Part shown: positions 26,639 to 36,316 of the stretch, piece after piece | Numbering within the stretch: position 1 is the stretch's first letter | Layout: each line of letters begins with the position of its first letter | From: Flavobacterium microcysteis | Lineage (GTDB): Bacteria > Bacteroidota > Bacteroidia > Flavobacteriales > Flavobacteriaceae | Direction of reading: 5' to 3' | DNA length: 64,000 bases | NCBI RefSeq assembly: GCF_006385255.1 | Contig: NZ_VFJE01000050.1 | Location: forward strand, 62,001-126,000 | The notes under the pieces: model-generated | What the model saw: the letters and a program-made list of their open reading frames with translations, nothing else | Told to the model about the DNA's origin: nothing | Database searches by the model: none | Program-made: the position numbers and the translations under genes

Positions 26639-26959
26639 CAGCATTCCTAGTTCTAATTTAGCTTCTTCACTCATCAAGTCTTTGCTCCAAGGCGGATCAA
26701 AAGTGATTTCGACTTCGGTAGCTTTTACGTTGTCTATTTTGTTGATTTTTTCTTCCACTTCTTTCGGAAGACTTTCTGCCACAGGGCAGTTTGGAGAAGT
26801 CAATGTCATTAATATCTTGACTTCATAATCTGTATTGACCATTACATCGTAAATAAGCCCAAGCTCATAAATATCTACCGGAATCTCCGGATCATAAATG
26901 GTCTTCAATATTTTGACGATATCCTCGCCCAATTGATTAGTGTCTATTTCTTGTTCCAT
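26636..26959 (-). CDS. sufT: SufT-like MIP18/DUF59 family Fe-S assembly protein
   Basis: Small protein of 107 residues of the MIP18 (DUF59) family, which helps SUF-dependent cluster maturation. Motifs: DPEIPVDIYELGLIYDV (about 23-39) and LTSPNCPVAESLP with the conserved Cys58. It lies in line with sufE and sufS on the same strand. The symbol is a best fit by family and context; PaaD-like proteins share the fold. Confidence 0.82.
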   Translation of the reverse strand: MEQEIDTNQLGEDIVKILKTIYDPEIPVDIYELGLIYDVMVNTDYEVKILMTLTSPNCPVAESLPKEVEEKINKIDNVKATEVEITFDPPWSKDLMSEEAKLELGML

Positions 26960-26994
26960 ACTATTTTTTTATAACTTTTTAGTCTATTAAACAA

Positions 26995-27714
26995 TTATTC
27001 ATAGCTAACAGATTTAAGGTAAGCAATACCTCGAAGAGTGGAAACTGTATTAACTCCTGCAGTGTTGTTTAGCAACACCATATCCGGAAGAACGACAGCA
27101 GGCAGGTTCTCTTTAAAATCAACAATTACTTTGATTTCTTCGCCAGTATCTTTATTCTGAAAAGCATAAAAACCGCTGCTTTTCCCTTCATATGTAATTT
27201 TTAGGCCTACCTCATCAAAACTTTTTACAGTAGTAGTGTTTACATTGCTATTTTTATATTGGCGTGTAGCATAATTAATTTCAATCGTAGAATTTACCCC
27301 ATCCACATTTCTTTTAAGATATTGTTTAATTTTCTTAAAAATGTCATGGTCTTTCCTGATAACCTGAAGCACAGTTGTATTGGTCTTTTTGTCGTATTCT
27401 CCTGAAATTAATTCCGCATTGTGGAAAATAGAGCTGGCAATTCTTTTCTTTTCTTTTGAAGACAGCTTATCATAGGCTATAAACCCTAAGATAGTCTGAG
27501 AATCAACCGGAGAAGCTACCTTTTCGTACTTATTCTTTTTCAAATCCTGTTGCAACAGCAATGTATCGGCATATATACCTTTTTCATCCAAATGATAGTT
27601 TGACACTTTTTCATAAACAAACTTAATCTTTGAATAGTCCTTCGGCTTGGCATTTTGACCAAAAGTCAGGCTCACAAAGAAAAGAGAAACGAGAAAAAAG
27701 CATTTTTGTATCAT
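26995..27714 (-). CDS. Secreted protein of unknown function in the suf cluster
   Basis: About 239 residues, with signal peptide MIQKCFFLVSLFFVSLTFGQ. A longer frame back to 27759 would run into the sufE end and hide the signal, so the start at 27714 is chosen. No family is recognised. The mature part is lysine-rich with a possible alpha/beta pattern and no cysteines. It sits 16 nt after sufE, so it is probably cotranscribed. Confidence 0.6.
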   Translation of the reverse strand: MIQKCFFLVSLFFVSLTFGQNAKPKDYSKIKFVYEKVSNYHLDEKGIYADTLLLQQDLKKNKYEKVASPVDSQTILGFIAYDKLSSKEKKRIASSIFHNAELISGEYDKKTNTTVLQVIRKDHDIFKKIKQYLKRNVDGVNSTIEINYATRQYKNSNVNTTTVKSFDEVGLKITYEGKSSGFYAFQNKDTGEEIKVIVDFKENLPAVVLPDMVLLNNTAGVNTVSTLRGIAYLKSVSYE

Positions 27715-27730
27715 TTTAAATTTGTTTGGG

Positions 27731-28156
27731 TTAGTTTTTAGATTGAAAAGCCAAGGCATACATCTTAATCTGCTTAATCATGGATACCAATCCGTTGGCA
27801 CGTGTTGGAGACAAATGTTCCTTTAATCCGATGTCATCAATAAATTTAGTATCGGCATCCAGAATGTCAGAAGCTTTCTGACCTGAAAAAGCACGAATCA
27901 GGATGGCAATAATTCCTTTAGTCAGAATGGCATCACTGTCTGCCGTAAAAACAATCTGCCCGTCTTTCTGTTCTGCATGTAACCAGACTTTTGATTGGCA
28001 ACCTTTGATAATATTAACATCGGTTTTGTACTGCTCATCAATCAAGGGCAGTGTCTTGCCCATGTCAATTACATATTGGTATCTTTCATCCCAATTCTCC
28101 TCGTCAAACATGGAGAATTCGTCCTTAATTTCTTCTTGTATTTCTTGAATTGTCAT
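27731..28156 (-). CDS. sufE: SufE cysteine desulfuration protein
   Basis: Sulfur acceptor and activator of SufS, 141 residues. The active-site Cys53 lies in IIKGCQSKVWL, and the family ending LVSMIKQIKMYAL is present. Encoded after sufS with one small lipoprotein gene in between. Confidence 0.93.
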   Translation of the reverse strand: MTIQEIQEEIKDEFSMFDEENWDERYQYVIDMGKTLPLIDEQYKTDVNIIKGCQSKVWLHAEQKDGQIVFTADSDAILTKGIIAILIRAFSGQKASDILDADTKFIDDIGLKEHLSPTRANGLVSMIKQIKMYALAFQSKN

Positions 28157-28160
28157 TGTC

Positions 28161-28598
28161 TTACTCTTTGTTCAAATCAGAAGCCGAAATGATTTTTTCG
28201 ACCAATTTTTTTATTTCTTCTGGTGGATTTCCATGATCAAATGAATTGCTTTTATAGGTATCCTGCTTGTAAATTACCGTAAGGCCTGCAATCATGGCAC
28301 CATCATAAAACCGTTTTTCAGAAGGCGCTTTCAGATTTTGCATATTTCCCTTATCTATTTTTGCCAACAGATCCAGCATACTGTTCCAATCGCTACGTGA
28401 AAGTTTTTTTTCAACGGCCTCCCCTTTTCTGCTTTTTATCGTAAAGATGGTGTCCTGCTTCGCAATTATTTTACGATAGTTGCCACGGGTTGTAGCCTCA
28501 TATTCAAAAGAAATGTTTTCGCTCTCTTTTCTTAGTTCTGAGCTGTTACAGCCTTTTGCCAGAACTAAAATCATTACAAATGCAGATAAAATTTTCAT
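28161..28598 (-). CDS. Small lipoprotein of unknown function between sufS and sufE
   Basis: 145 residues beginning MKILSAFVMILVLAKGCNSSEL, where the Cys after AKG is a likely lipidation site. The body has a beta-rich look with FEYEATTRGNYRKI and FDHGNPPEEIKKLVEKI; no named family recognised. It is embedded between sufS (12-nt gap) and sufE (4-nt gap), so it is cotranscribed with them. Confidence 0.65.
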   Translation of the reverse strand: MKILSAFVMILVLAKGCNSSELRKESENISFEYEATTRGNYRKIIAKQDTIFTIKSRKGEAVEKKLSRSDWNSMLDLLAKIDKGNMQNLKAPSEKRFYDGAMIAGLTVIYKQDTYKSNSFDHGNPPEEIKKLVEKIISASDLNKE

Positions 28599-28610
28599 AC
28601 TACTCTATTT

Positions 28611-29825
28611 TTAGGATAACATGGTTTTAGCTTTTTTGACAGCCTCTACCAAAGCATCAATTTCTTCTTTCGTATTGTAGAATGCAAAAGAAGCTCTTAC
28701 GGTTCCCGGAATATTAAAGAAACTCATAATTGGCTGAGCACAGTGATGCCCCGTTCTTACCGCAATTCCTAACTTGTCTACAATAGCTCCGATATCATAC
28801 GGATGGATGCCTTCTATATTAAATGAAATTACAGAAGTCTTATTTTTAGAAGTTCCGTAAATCTTTAACCCTTCAATCTCTAGCAAACGTTGGGTGCCGT
28901 ATTCTAAAAGTTCGTGTTCATAAGCTGCAATGTTATCAAATCCCACCGAATTCAGATAATCGATTGCTGTTCCAAGCACAATTCCACCTTCAATATTAGG
29001 AGTTCCTGCTTCAAACTTATGAGGAAGTTCCGCATAGGTTGTCTTTTCAAATGTGACTTCCTTAATCATTTCACCTCCACCTTGATACGGCGGTAATTTA
29101 TTCAACCACGCTTCTTTTCCGTATAAAATCCCGCTGCCTGTTGGCCCGCAGATCTTATGTCCAGAAAAAACATAAAAATCACAATCCAGCTCCTGAACAT
29201 CTGGCTTTATATGCGGTGCGGCCTGCGCTCCGTCAATTAAGACAGCAGCTCCTACCTCGTGTGCTTTTTTGATAATTTCCTTTATTGGATTAATCGTTCC
29301 TAACGCATTCGAAATATGGTTGACTGTAACTATTTTGGTTTTTTCTGAAAGCAATTTTTCAAATTCTTCCAGTATTAATTCTCCCTCGTTATTCATCGGA
29401 ATCACAATCAGCTTTGCGCCCGTACGTTCGCAAAGCATTTGCCAAGGTACTATGTTCGAATGGTGTTCCAAAGCTGAAACCATCACCTCATCTCCTGCCT
29501 TTAAAACAGAAGCAAATCCATTGGAAACCAAATTGATTCCATGGGTAGTTCCTGAAGTAAAAATTACTTCATGGTTGTACTTAGCATTAATATGATGTTG
29601 TATTTTGCTACGGGAAATCTCATATGCATCAGTCGCCAGTTGGCTTAGCTTATGCACACCACGATGAATATTGGCATTGATTTCTTCATAATAGGCCGAG
29701 ATGGCATCAATAACCACTTTAGGTTTTTGTGAGGTAGCCGCATTATCAAAATAAACCAACGGCTTACCGTTCACTTTCTGCGAAAGTATTGGAAATTGGG
29801 CTCGAATGGATTGAATGTCTAACAT
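28611..29825 (-). CDS. sufS: SufS cysteine desulfurase
   Basis: PLP enzyme of 404 residues that takes sulfur from cysteine for Fe-S cluster building. PLP lysine Lys224 (SGHKICGPTG), ALEHHSN near 118-124, and the persulfide Cys362 in RTGHHCAQP show a group II desulfurase. First gene of the sufS-sufE-sufT half of the split SUF locus; it has its own -7 element upstream. Confidence 0.95.
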   Translation of the reverse strand: MLDIQSIRAQFPILSQKVNGKPLVYFDNAATSQKPKVVIDAISAYYEEINANIHRGVHKLSQLATDAYEISRSKIQHHINAKYNHEVIFTSGTTHGINLVSNGFASVLKAGDEVMVSALEHHSNIVPWQMLCERTGAKLIVIPMNNEGELILEEFEKLLSEKTKIVTVNHISNALGTINPIKEIIKKAHEVGAAVLIDGAQAAPHIKPDVQELDCDFYVFSGHKICGPTGSGILYGKEAWLNKLPPYQGGGEMIKEVTFEKTTYAELPHKFEAGTPNIEGGIVLGTAIDYLNSVGFDNIAAYEHELLEYGTQRLLEIEGLKIYGTSKNKTSVISFNIEGIHPYDIGAIVDKLGIAVRTGHHCAQPIMSFFNIPGTVRASFAFYNTKEEIDALVEAVKKAKTMLS

Positions 29826-29845
29826 TTTATATCTGGAAATAGATG

Positions 29846-29853
29846 CAAATTTA
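29846..29853 (-). promoter_or_regulatory. Candidate -7 element of the sufS unit
   Basis: Minus-strand TAAATTTG, 20 nt before the sufS start codon; -33 element not clear. It would let this half of the SUF locus be expressed on its own. Confidence 0.45.
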
Positions 29854-30071
29854 CGGTATGTTTATTTAATACAGTTAAGAATTAAGATAGAATTAAAATT
29901 TAGTTATGTCCGTTCAAAACAGACCTGAAAATTCATCCAAAAAGCCTTAGATTAGTAAGATAACCCAATCGTAGGCAGGAAAAACCTATATAATAGTTGC
30001 CAAAACATCGTCTTACAGTAATTTAAGGAAACTTTTAAGATTTTTTACTTTCAAGGCTACAAAAATAGTTA

Positions 30072-30102
30072 TAGTTTTGCCATTATTTAGATTTATTTAA
30101 AA
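30072..30102 (+). promoter_or_regulatory. hmuT promoter -7 element and palindromic operator candidate
   Basis: TAGTTTTG (30072-30079) fits TAnnTTTG. Six nt later TTTAGATTTATTTAAAA (30086-30102) starts, an imperfect palindrome that matches the perfect one at the HmuR promoter at 15 of 18 positions. A DtxR- or Fur-type iron regulator site is possible. Confidence 0.5.
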
Positions 30103-30119
30103 TAACAAACTCAACTACA

Positions 30120-31001
30120 ATGAAAAAAATAAGCGTTCTTGTCCTTGCAATTGTTTCATTAGCAGTCTTTTCATGTAAAAAAGAAGAAGCTAAGAAAGAA
30201 GAAACTCCAGAAACTCCGGTTGAAAAAGCCGAAGGCCTAAAAATTGTTTCACTAAATGGAGCTGTAACAGAAATTGTTGCCGCTTTAGGTCATGAAAAAG
30301 AAATAGTAGGTGTTGATGTAACTTCAACTTATCCTGAAACGGTTAAAGCAACTGCCAAAGACTTAGGCCACGTTCGCTCTATTACTATCGAATCGATTGT
30401 TGCATTGAAGCCAACAGTAATCATTGGAACTGATAAAGACATGAGTCCTGAACTAGCTGAAAAAATCAAAGCTGCAGGAATCGAAGCACATATCCTGACA
30501 CAAGAATTTTCTCCGGAAGGAACAAAAAAATTAATTGCTGATGTTGCTGGGATTATCAAAAATTCTGACTTCAAAGCGCTAACAGACAAAGTAGACGCTG
30601 ATTTAGCAAAAGTACAGCCAATTGCTAAAGCTCCAAAAGTATTGTTTATTTATGCAAGAGGTGCCGGAACATTGATGGTTGCTGGTAAAAACACTCCGGT
30701 TGAAAAAACAATTGCTTTGGCTGGCGGACAAAACGCTATCACAGAATTTGACGATTTCAAACCTTTAACTCCAGAATCTTTAATCAAAGGAAATCCTGAT
30801 GTAATCTTGTTGTTCACAACAGGTTTGCAAAGCCTTGGCGGTGTTGACGGATTGCTTAAAATTCAAGGCGTTGAAAAAACAAATGCCGGAAAAAACAAAA
30901 AAATTATTGCTTTAGATGGTGCTCTAATTTCAGGTTTCGGACCTCGCGTTGGTGAAGGTGCTGCAACATTGAATGCAGAATTGATTAAAGCTACTAAATA
31001 A
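30120..31001 (+). CDS. hmuT: Haem ABC transporter substrate-binding lipoprotein
   Basis: Periplasmic haem-binding component of 293 residues. Lipoprotein signal MKKISVLVLAIVSLAVFSC with acylated Cys, then an acidic/lysine linker and a type III periplasmic-binding fold (LKIVSLNGAVTEIVAALG, VVGVDVTSTYP-like, IKGNPDVILLFT, ALDGALISGFGPRVGEGA). This pattern is that of HmuT/BhuT proteins. First gene of hmuTUV plus hmuS. Confidence 0.9.
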   Translation: MKKISVLVLAIVSLAVFSCKKEEAKKEETPETPVEKAEGLKIVSLNGAVTEIVAALGHEKEIVGVDVTSTYPETVKATAKDLGHVRSITIESIVALKPTVIIGTDKDMSPELAEKIKAAGIEAHILTQEFSPEGTKKLIADVAGIIKNSDFKALTDKVDADLAKVQPIAKAPKVLFIYARGAGTLMVAGKNTPVEKTIALAGGQNAITEFDDFKPLTPESLIKGNPDVILLFTTGLQSLGGVDGLLKIQGVEKTNAGKNKKIIALDGALISGFGPRVGEGAATLNAELIKATK

Positions 31002-31082
31002 AAACTAAAAGCCTTTAAACCTGAATGCGTAGCGTTTAGGAAATAAAATGCCACTGATCCCTTAGGGGAAGAAATAATTATA

Positions 31083-32117
31083 ATGCAAAATAAGTTACCG
31101 TTATATCTATTTTTAAGCCTGCTGTTGTTACTGATTTTGGCAACGGCAGCCTTATATATGGGAGTTTACGAATTCGAAAAGCATTCGTTCTTTGAGATTT
31201 TTAAGGCCCTTATCAATGATGACAATTCCATTTCTGAAAGTGACAAATTTGTTCTGATGGATTTGAGATTGCCGCGAATTGTAATGGCCATCCTGATTGG
31301 AAGTGCATTGTCGGTTTCGGGAACCTGTCTTCAAGGTATGTTCAAGAACCCACTCGCATCTCCTGATTTGATTGGAATTACTTCCGGAGCAATACTTCTT
31401 GGAGCAATTACTATCGTTCTTGGAACCCATATCAAGCCATACATCCCTGAAGTGTTTCACTTCTCGTTGTTGAGTATAGCCGCATTTTTGGGAGCCTTGC
31501 TAACCATGACAATCGTTTATAGGATTTCAACCTCAAACGGAAAAACAAATGTGGTTGTAATGCTGCTTTCTGGAGTTGCTGTTACCGCTATGGCCTTTTC
31601 TACCACAGGTTTTTTGATTTATCTTTCGAAAGAAGAAGAATTAAGAGACTTGACATTCTGGAATTTGGGAAGCTTGGGTGGCGCAACCTGGACAAAAAAT
31701 GCAATCCTTGCCGTCGTGATTGTTGTAGCTTTTTCTTTCCTGATTACTAAAGGAAAAGCACTGAACGCAATGATGTTGGGCGAAAGAGATGCGCAGCATT
31801 TGGGAATTCCGGTTGAAAAAATCAAAAAAAGAATCATTATCCTGACGGCTTTGCTAGTTGGAACCTGTGTTGCTTTTTCTGGAAACATCGGCTTTGTCGG
31901 TCTGATTGTTCCTTATATTTTGAGATTAATTTTTAAATCGAATTATCATATCATCCTGCCAATGTCGGCTGTTTTTGGAAGTATTTTGTTGCTTACAGCA
32001 GACACCATAAGCAGGACCATTGCGGCACCATCAGAAATTCCAATCGGAATCCTGACTGCCTTTATGGGAGCGCCAATTTTTATCGCTATTTTAATTCGCA
32101 GCAAAAAATCGATGTAA
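31083..32117 (+). CDS. hmuU: Haem ABC transporter permease (FecCD family)
   Basis: Inner-membrane permease of 344 residues with about ten hydrophobic helices. FecCD signatures: DLRLPRIVMAILIGSALSVSGTCLQGMFKNPLASPDLIGITSGA near the N-terminus and GNIGFVGLIVPYILR near the C-terminus. Its stop is 1 nt from the ATPase start, so the two are coupled. It transfers haem delivered by HmuT into the cytoplasm. Confidence 0.92.
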   Translation: MQNKLPLYLFLSLLLLLILATAALYMGVYEFEKHSFFEIFKALINDDNSISESDKFVLMDLRLPRIVMAILIGSALSVSGTCLQGMFKNPLASPDLIGITSGAILLGAITIVLGTHIKPYIPEVFHFSLLSIAAFLGALLTMTIVYRISTSNGKTNVVVMLLSGVAVTAMAFSTTGFLIYLSKEEELRDLTFWNLGSLGGATWTKNAILAVVIVVAFSFLITKGKALNAMMLGERDAQHLGIPVEKIKKRIIILTALLVGTCVAFSGNIGFVGLIVPYILRLIFKSNYHIILPMSAVFGSILLLTADTISRTIAAPSEIPIGILTAFMGAPIFIAILIRSKKSM

Positions 32118-32118
32118 T

Positions 32119-32895
32119 ATGTTAGAAGCTTGTAAGATATCATATGCACATAAAAAGTTTTCCATTTTGGAAAACATCGACGTTTCTGTAAATTATGGTG
32201 AATTACTTGTCATTGTCGGGCCAAACGGTGCAGGAAAATCAACACTGCTGAGCATGTTGGCCAATGAAATGAAGCACGGTGAAGAGCCAATCACATTCAA
32301 GAAAAAAACATTCGAAGAATGGGACCAGAAAGAACTTCCGCTTCATAAGGCTAAATTTTCACAACAGAATAGCAATGACATCCCGTTGACCGTAACCGAT
32401 GTCGTAATGATGGGTCGTTATCCGTATTTCAACTCCGTACCTCATCAAACCGATTTGGATGCTGTAATGAAATCGATGGAAGAAACCGACGTTCTTTCTA
32501 TGAAAGACCGTGATTATAATACACTTTCAGGAGGTGAAAGACAACGTGTCCATTTGGCGAGAGTACTTGCCCAACTGGAAAACAATATCGCTCACAAGCT
32601 AGTCTTTCTGGACGAACCCCTGAACAATCTTGATGTGCTACACCAGCACAAAATATTGCACACTATCAAAAACTTTACAGAACTTGGCAATACAGCCATT
32701 GTTGTATTACACGACCTGAATCTGGCAGCACAATTTGCTGATCAGGTGCTCCTATTGAAAAAAGGAAAAATCGTGAGCCACGACAAACCTGAAAAAGTCT
32801 TTACAAAAGAAATCATAAGCAAGGTGTATAATTTTCCTTGCACAATTTGCCTTAATCCGGTAAATCAGAACCCTTTAATAATTTTTGGAACATAA
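32119..32895 (+). CDS. hmuV: Haem ABC transporter ATP-binding protein
   Basis: ABC ATPase of 258 residues. Walker A GPNGAGKST, signature LSGGERQRVHLARVLAQ, Walker B KLVFLDEPLNNLD, and H-loop VLHDLNLAAQ. It powers the HmuU permease. Confidence 0.94.
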   Translation: MLEACKISYAHKKFSILENIDVSVNYGELLVIVGPNGAGKSTLLSMLANEMKHGEEPITFKKKTFEEWDQKELPLHKAKFSQQNSNDIPLTVTDVVMMGRYPYFNSVPHQTDLDAVMKSMEETDVLSMKDRDYNTLSGGERQRVHLARVLAQLENNIAHKLVFLDEPLNNLDVLHQHKILHTIKNFTELGNTAIVVLHDLNLAAQFADQVLLLKKGKIVSHDKPEKVFTKEIISKVYNFPCTICLNPVNQNPLIIFGT

Positions 32896-32906
32896 TAGTT
32901 ACACAG

Positions 32907-33944
32907 ATGGATACATTAACAAACAACCTGAAGTCGCAATGGGATAAGCTAAAAGCTGAAAACCCAAATTTAAGAATCCGCAATGCTGCTGAAAAACTAG
33001 GAGTAAGTGAGGCAGAATTGCTAGCTACACAAGTAGGAGAAACCGTTACAAGGCTTCGTCCGGAATTTGCTGCAATACTGACTGATGTTGAACAACTAGG
33101 AAAAGTAATGGCTTTGACACGCAACGAAGAGTGCGTTCATGAAAGAAAAGGAATTTATCTTAACCCTGATTTCAGCTCTCCTCATGCAGGACTGTTTGTA
33201 GGTGAAGATATCGATTTACGTATCTTTATAGGTCATTGGGCTAAAGCTTTTGCTGTTGAAGAGAAATCAGAGCACGGTGACAGAAAAAGCCTTCAGTTCT
33301 TTGGAAAAGATGGCTTGGCTATACACAAGATTTATTTGACAAAAGACAGCAACGAAGCTGCTTTTGACGAATTAGTTGCTAAATACATGTCTGACGACCA
33401 ATCAACTGCAGAATCTGCAATCGAAGTACCTTTAAACATCGATGAAAAAGCAGATGCTGATATTGATGTTGCCGGTTTCCAAACAGCTTGGAAAAATCTG
33501 AAAGACACACACGAATTTTTTGGTATGCTTCGCAAATTTGGAGTAACAAGAACGCAGGCATTGCGTTTGGCTCCAAACGAAAATCTTGCTAAAAAAGTAG
33601 AAAAGGATGTAATCGTAAAAATGCTTGAAGGAGCTGCTGAAAGCAAACTTCCTATCATGGTATTTACAGGAAACAGAGGAAACATCCAAATTCACACTGG
33701 TTTGGTAAGAAAAACAATGTGGCACGGTGACTGGTTTAACGTAATGGACCCTGATTTCAACATGCACCTGGATATGTCTAAAATTGCTCAGACATGGATT
33801 GTAAGAAAACCGACAGAAGACGGAGAAGTTACAGCTATTGAAGTGTTCAACGAAATGGGTGACATCATCGTTCAGTTCTTTGGAAAAAGAAAACCAGGTA
33901 TCCCTGAATTAAAAGAATGGAAAGACCTGGTAGCTACTTTGTAG
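32907..33944 (+). CDS. hmuS: Haem-degrading/haem-trafficking protein HmuS (HemS/ChuS family)
   Basis: Cytoplasmic protein of 345 residues made of two similar halves, as in HemS/ChuS. The N-half has LRIRNAAEKLGVSEAELL and the C-half has a related block around FGMLRKFGVTRTQALRLAP. GNRGNIQIHTGLV and MDPDFNMHLDMSKI are family motifs. Members bind haem and either store or cleave it to release iron. Last gene of the hmu operon. Confidence 0.92.
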   Translation: MDTLTNNLKSQWDKLKAENPNLRIRNAAEKLGVSEAELLATQVGETVTRLRPEFAAILTDVEQLGKVMALTRNEECVHERKGIYLNPDFSSPHAGLFVGEDIDLRIFIGHWAKAFAVEEKSEHGDRKSLQFFGKDGLAIHKIYLTKDSNEAAFDELVAKYMSDDQSTAESAIEVPLNIDEKADADIDVAGFQTAWKNLKDTHEFFGMLRKFGVTRTQALRLAPNENLAKKVEKDVIVKMLEGAAESKLPIMVFTGNRGNIQIHTGLVRKTMWHGDWFNVMDPDFNMHLDMSKIAQTWIVRKPTEDGEVTAIEVFNEMGDIIVQFFGKRKPGIPELKEWKDLVATL

Positions 33945-33972
33945 GTACTTAGTTTACTATATTTTTTATCCT

Positions 33973-34007
33973 GCCTGCCATCTCAAACAGATGGCAGGCT
34001 TTTTTTA
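33973..34007 (+). terminator. Terminator of the hmuTUVS operon
   Basis: 11-bp stem GCCTGCCATCT / AGATGGCAGGC with a CAAAC-type loop and seven T residues. Confidence 0.9.
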
Positions 34008-34094
34008 TGGGATAAAAACATTGTTTTTTTTGCTCTAACGAACGAAAGAGCCTCGAATGAGCTATATATGTCATTCATGACTTTTTGTGGCTTA

Positions 34095-34125
34095 AAAACA
34101 AAAAAACCGAGCCAATGGCTCGGTT
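34095..34125 (-). terminator. Terminator after the T9SS type A protein gene
   Basis: Stem AACCGAGCC / GGCTCGGTT, loop AAT, minus-strand T-tract. Nearly the same hairpin as at 36270-36296. Confidence 0.85.
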
Positions 34126-34148
34126 TGAATATAATATGGTTTGAAAAA

Positions 34149-36248
34149 TTATTGATACACTATTTTTCCTGTTTTGATTTCTTCATTTCCAGAAAGGATT
34201 TTATAGAAATACAATCCTTTAGGATAATTTGACGGGATGTTCCATTCTATCACTTGTCCTGGATTTACATCTCCTTTAAAAACAACAGCATTAATTCCAA
34301 ATTCATTGTAAGCTGCAATCTCAACAGCTGTAGTTTGATTTAAACCCGTTTCGAAATTTACTGCTTTTGTTGTTGGGTTTGGATAGATTTTTGGTTCAGA
34401 ATTAAAGTTCTCACTCCCTTGCGTAAACAACATTTCTTTTTGTCTTTGCCTGCCACTATAAAAACTTAAATTATTACTATAAGAACTTCTATTGGCAGAT
34501 TTCACTAATCTATATAAAACCGCCGTTGGATAAGTCTGTAATACCCGAATAGCATTCGTATAAGGGTTTAGATCTAAATCTTTTGTCGTATCAGGAAAAA
34601 ATATTGGATCTTCTGGACTCGATATAAACCAAGAATATTGATATATGTTATCCCCGCCTGTTGGTTGACTTCCAATAATTTGAAGTCCATTCGCCGAAAT
34701 CGTATTATTTTGTATTTGTGGCAAAGGAACTAAAGTAACATTATTACTATAAGAAACCTTATTCCCAGAATTCACGGTTCTGGATATAAATAAATTGGGA
34801 TACGTTTCCAGATATTGAAATATAGACGCAGAAAGAACTATGCTTTGACTTGTTTCAGGAAAGACATAAGGCTCTTCACCTCCCACCAAATTCCATGTAT
34901 ATGTATAATTACCATTCCCTCCTGTTGGCAAACTTCCTGTAACTGAAGATCCGTTAAGAGAAATGGTATTATTTTGTATTACTGGAAGTGGAGCAATTAC
35001 GATACTATTACTGCTCAAAATCTGGCTTCCTGAAGTTACATTTCTTACAATAAATAAATTCGGATACGTATTTAAATAATTATATATATCTGCAGTTATA
35101 ACCAAATTTTGGCTTGTATTTGGAAAAGTATACGGTTCTTCTCCTCCCCATAATATCCAAGAATAATTGTAAACACCTATTCCTCCTGTTGGCTGGCTAC
35201 CATTTATTGTTCCATTATTTAAAACAATTGTATTATTTTGGATTGGCGGAGCCGGAATAACCGTTATTGTTACTTCATTGCTTGTAATATCTGCAGCATT
35301 ACCAGATTTCACAATTCTTCTATAGTTTGTAGTAACAAATGGAGTTCCTGGTGAATAGTTTTGATTAGAAGCATTAGGTATGGTAGTCCATGTACCATTT
35401 CCTGATTTTTTTTGCCATATATATCTGTAACTATCAGGTCCACTTCCACCAGAAGGACTAGTTCCTGTTATAAAAGACGCTGTATTTCCTTCGTTGATGG
35501 TCTGGTTTCCAGAAATTGAATTATTAGTTATTGGTAATGAATTTACTATTGTTACCACAACAGCTCCACTAGTATGATCGGTGGTTCCATTAGACATAAC
35601 TATTCTTCTAAATTGAGTTGTCTGCGTCAATAATTCAGTTAAGTAATTTTGCTCATGAGCTCCAACAATATTTGACCAACTTCCTGTTGTATTTTTTTGC
35701 CATTGATAAAAATAACTACCGTTACCTCCTGAAGGAGTACTTCCCGTAATTGTTGCACTTAGACCATAAAATTTTGTTTGAGTGCCAACAATGCTATTGT
35801 TAGAAATTGGAGGTGCTCCAGGTTTAATTACAGGCCAATTGGAGCTCCTAGGCACTGCCCCATTATTTCCTGAAACAGCAAATTGAGCAAAAATAAATCC
35901 TCCAGAAGCATTAAATTGTGCACCATTTAATTCAATTGTAAAATTGCGGGATCCTGAGCCAGTAATTGTTCCCCCATAACCGCCAGAAGGAACAATAGGC
36001 TCATAGCCCGAACCTCTTTGATAGTATACGTTCAGCATTCCCGAATTTCCAGTACTACTGTAAACATCAACAGAAAGCTTCACCGTAATAATGTCATTAG
36101 CTCCAAAACTAATAGCGCTTCCCTGATTAACCCATTGATTATTGACATAAACATTACTCATCGTCACAGTATAGGTTTGCCCATAACTAAGAGATGTAAA
36201 AAACAATAAAAGGCTCAATGAAAAGAAATTAAGATATTTTTTCATCAT
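34149..36248 (-). CDS. T9SS type A sorted protein with tandem Ig-like modules
   Basis: Exported protein of 699 residues (signal MMKKYLNFFSLSLLLFFTSLSYGQ; the second Met is an equal candidate). After an N-terminal beta domain come five tandem modules, the last three being close copies (IQNNTIS, GSxPTGG, TYPNLFI, SNN words, about 85 residues each). A C-terminal type A sorting domain (KIYPNPTTKAVNFE to KTGKIVYQ) directs T9SS secretion. It lies 68 nt beyond HmuY on the same strand but after a terminator. A surface role in haem or adhesion is possible; function unknown. Confidence 0.82.
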   Translation of the reverse strand: MMKKYLNFFSLSLLLFFTSLSYGQTYTVTMSNVYVNNQWVNQGSAISFGANDIITVKLSVDVYSSTGNSGMLNVYYQRGSGYEPIVPSGGYGGTITGSGSRNFTIELNGAQFNASGGFIFAQFAVSGNNGAVPRSSNWPVIKPGAPPISNNSIVGTQTKFYGLSATITGSTPSGGNGSYFYQWQKNTTGSWSNIVGAHEQNYLTELLTQTTQFRRIVMSNGTTDHTSGAVVVTIVNSLPITNNSISGNQTINEGNTASFITGTSPSGGSGPDSYRYIWQKKSGNGTWTTIPNASNQNYSPGTPFVTTNYRRIVKSGNAADITSNEVTITVIPAPPIQNNTIVLNNGTINGSQPTGGIGVYNYSWILWGGEEPYTFPNTSQNLVITADIYNYLNTYPNLFIVRNVTSGSQILSSNSIVIAPLPVIQNNTISLNGSSVTGSLPTGGNGNYTYTWNLVGGEEPYVFPETSQSIVLSASIFQYLETYPNLFISRTVNSGNKVSYSNNVTLVPLPQIQNNTISANGLQIIGSQPTGGDNIYQYSWFISSPEDPIFFPDTTKDLDLNPYTNAIRVLQTYPTAVLYRLVKSANRSSYSNNLSFYSGRQRQKEMLFTQGSENFNSEPKIYPNPTTKAVNFETGLNQTTAVEIAAYNEFGINAVVFKGDVNPGQVIEWNIPSNYPKGLYFYKILSGNEEIKTGKIVYQ

Positions 36249-36269
36249 AAATATTTGTTTAAAATGTAT

Positions 36270-36296
36270 AAAAAAACCGAGCCTATCGGCTCGGTT
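36270..36296 (-). terminator. Terminator after HmuY-family gene
   Basis: Stem AACCGAGCC / GGCTCGGTT with a 4-nt loop and minus-strand T-tract. Confidence 0.85.
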
Positions 36297-36316
36297 AGTA
36301 TAATTCTATATGTTAA

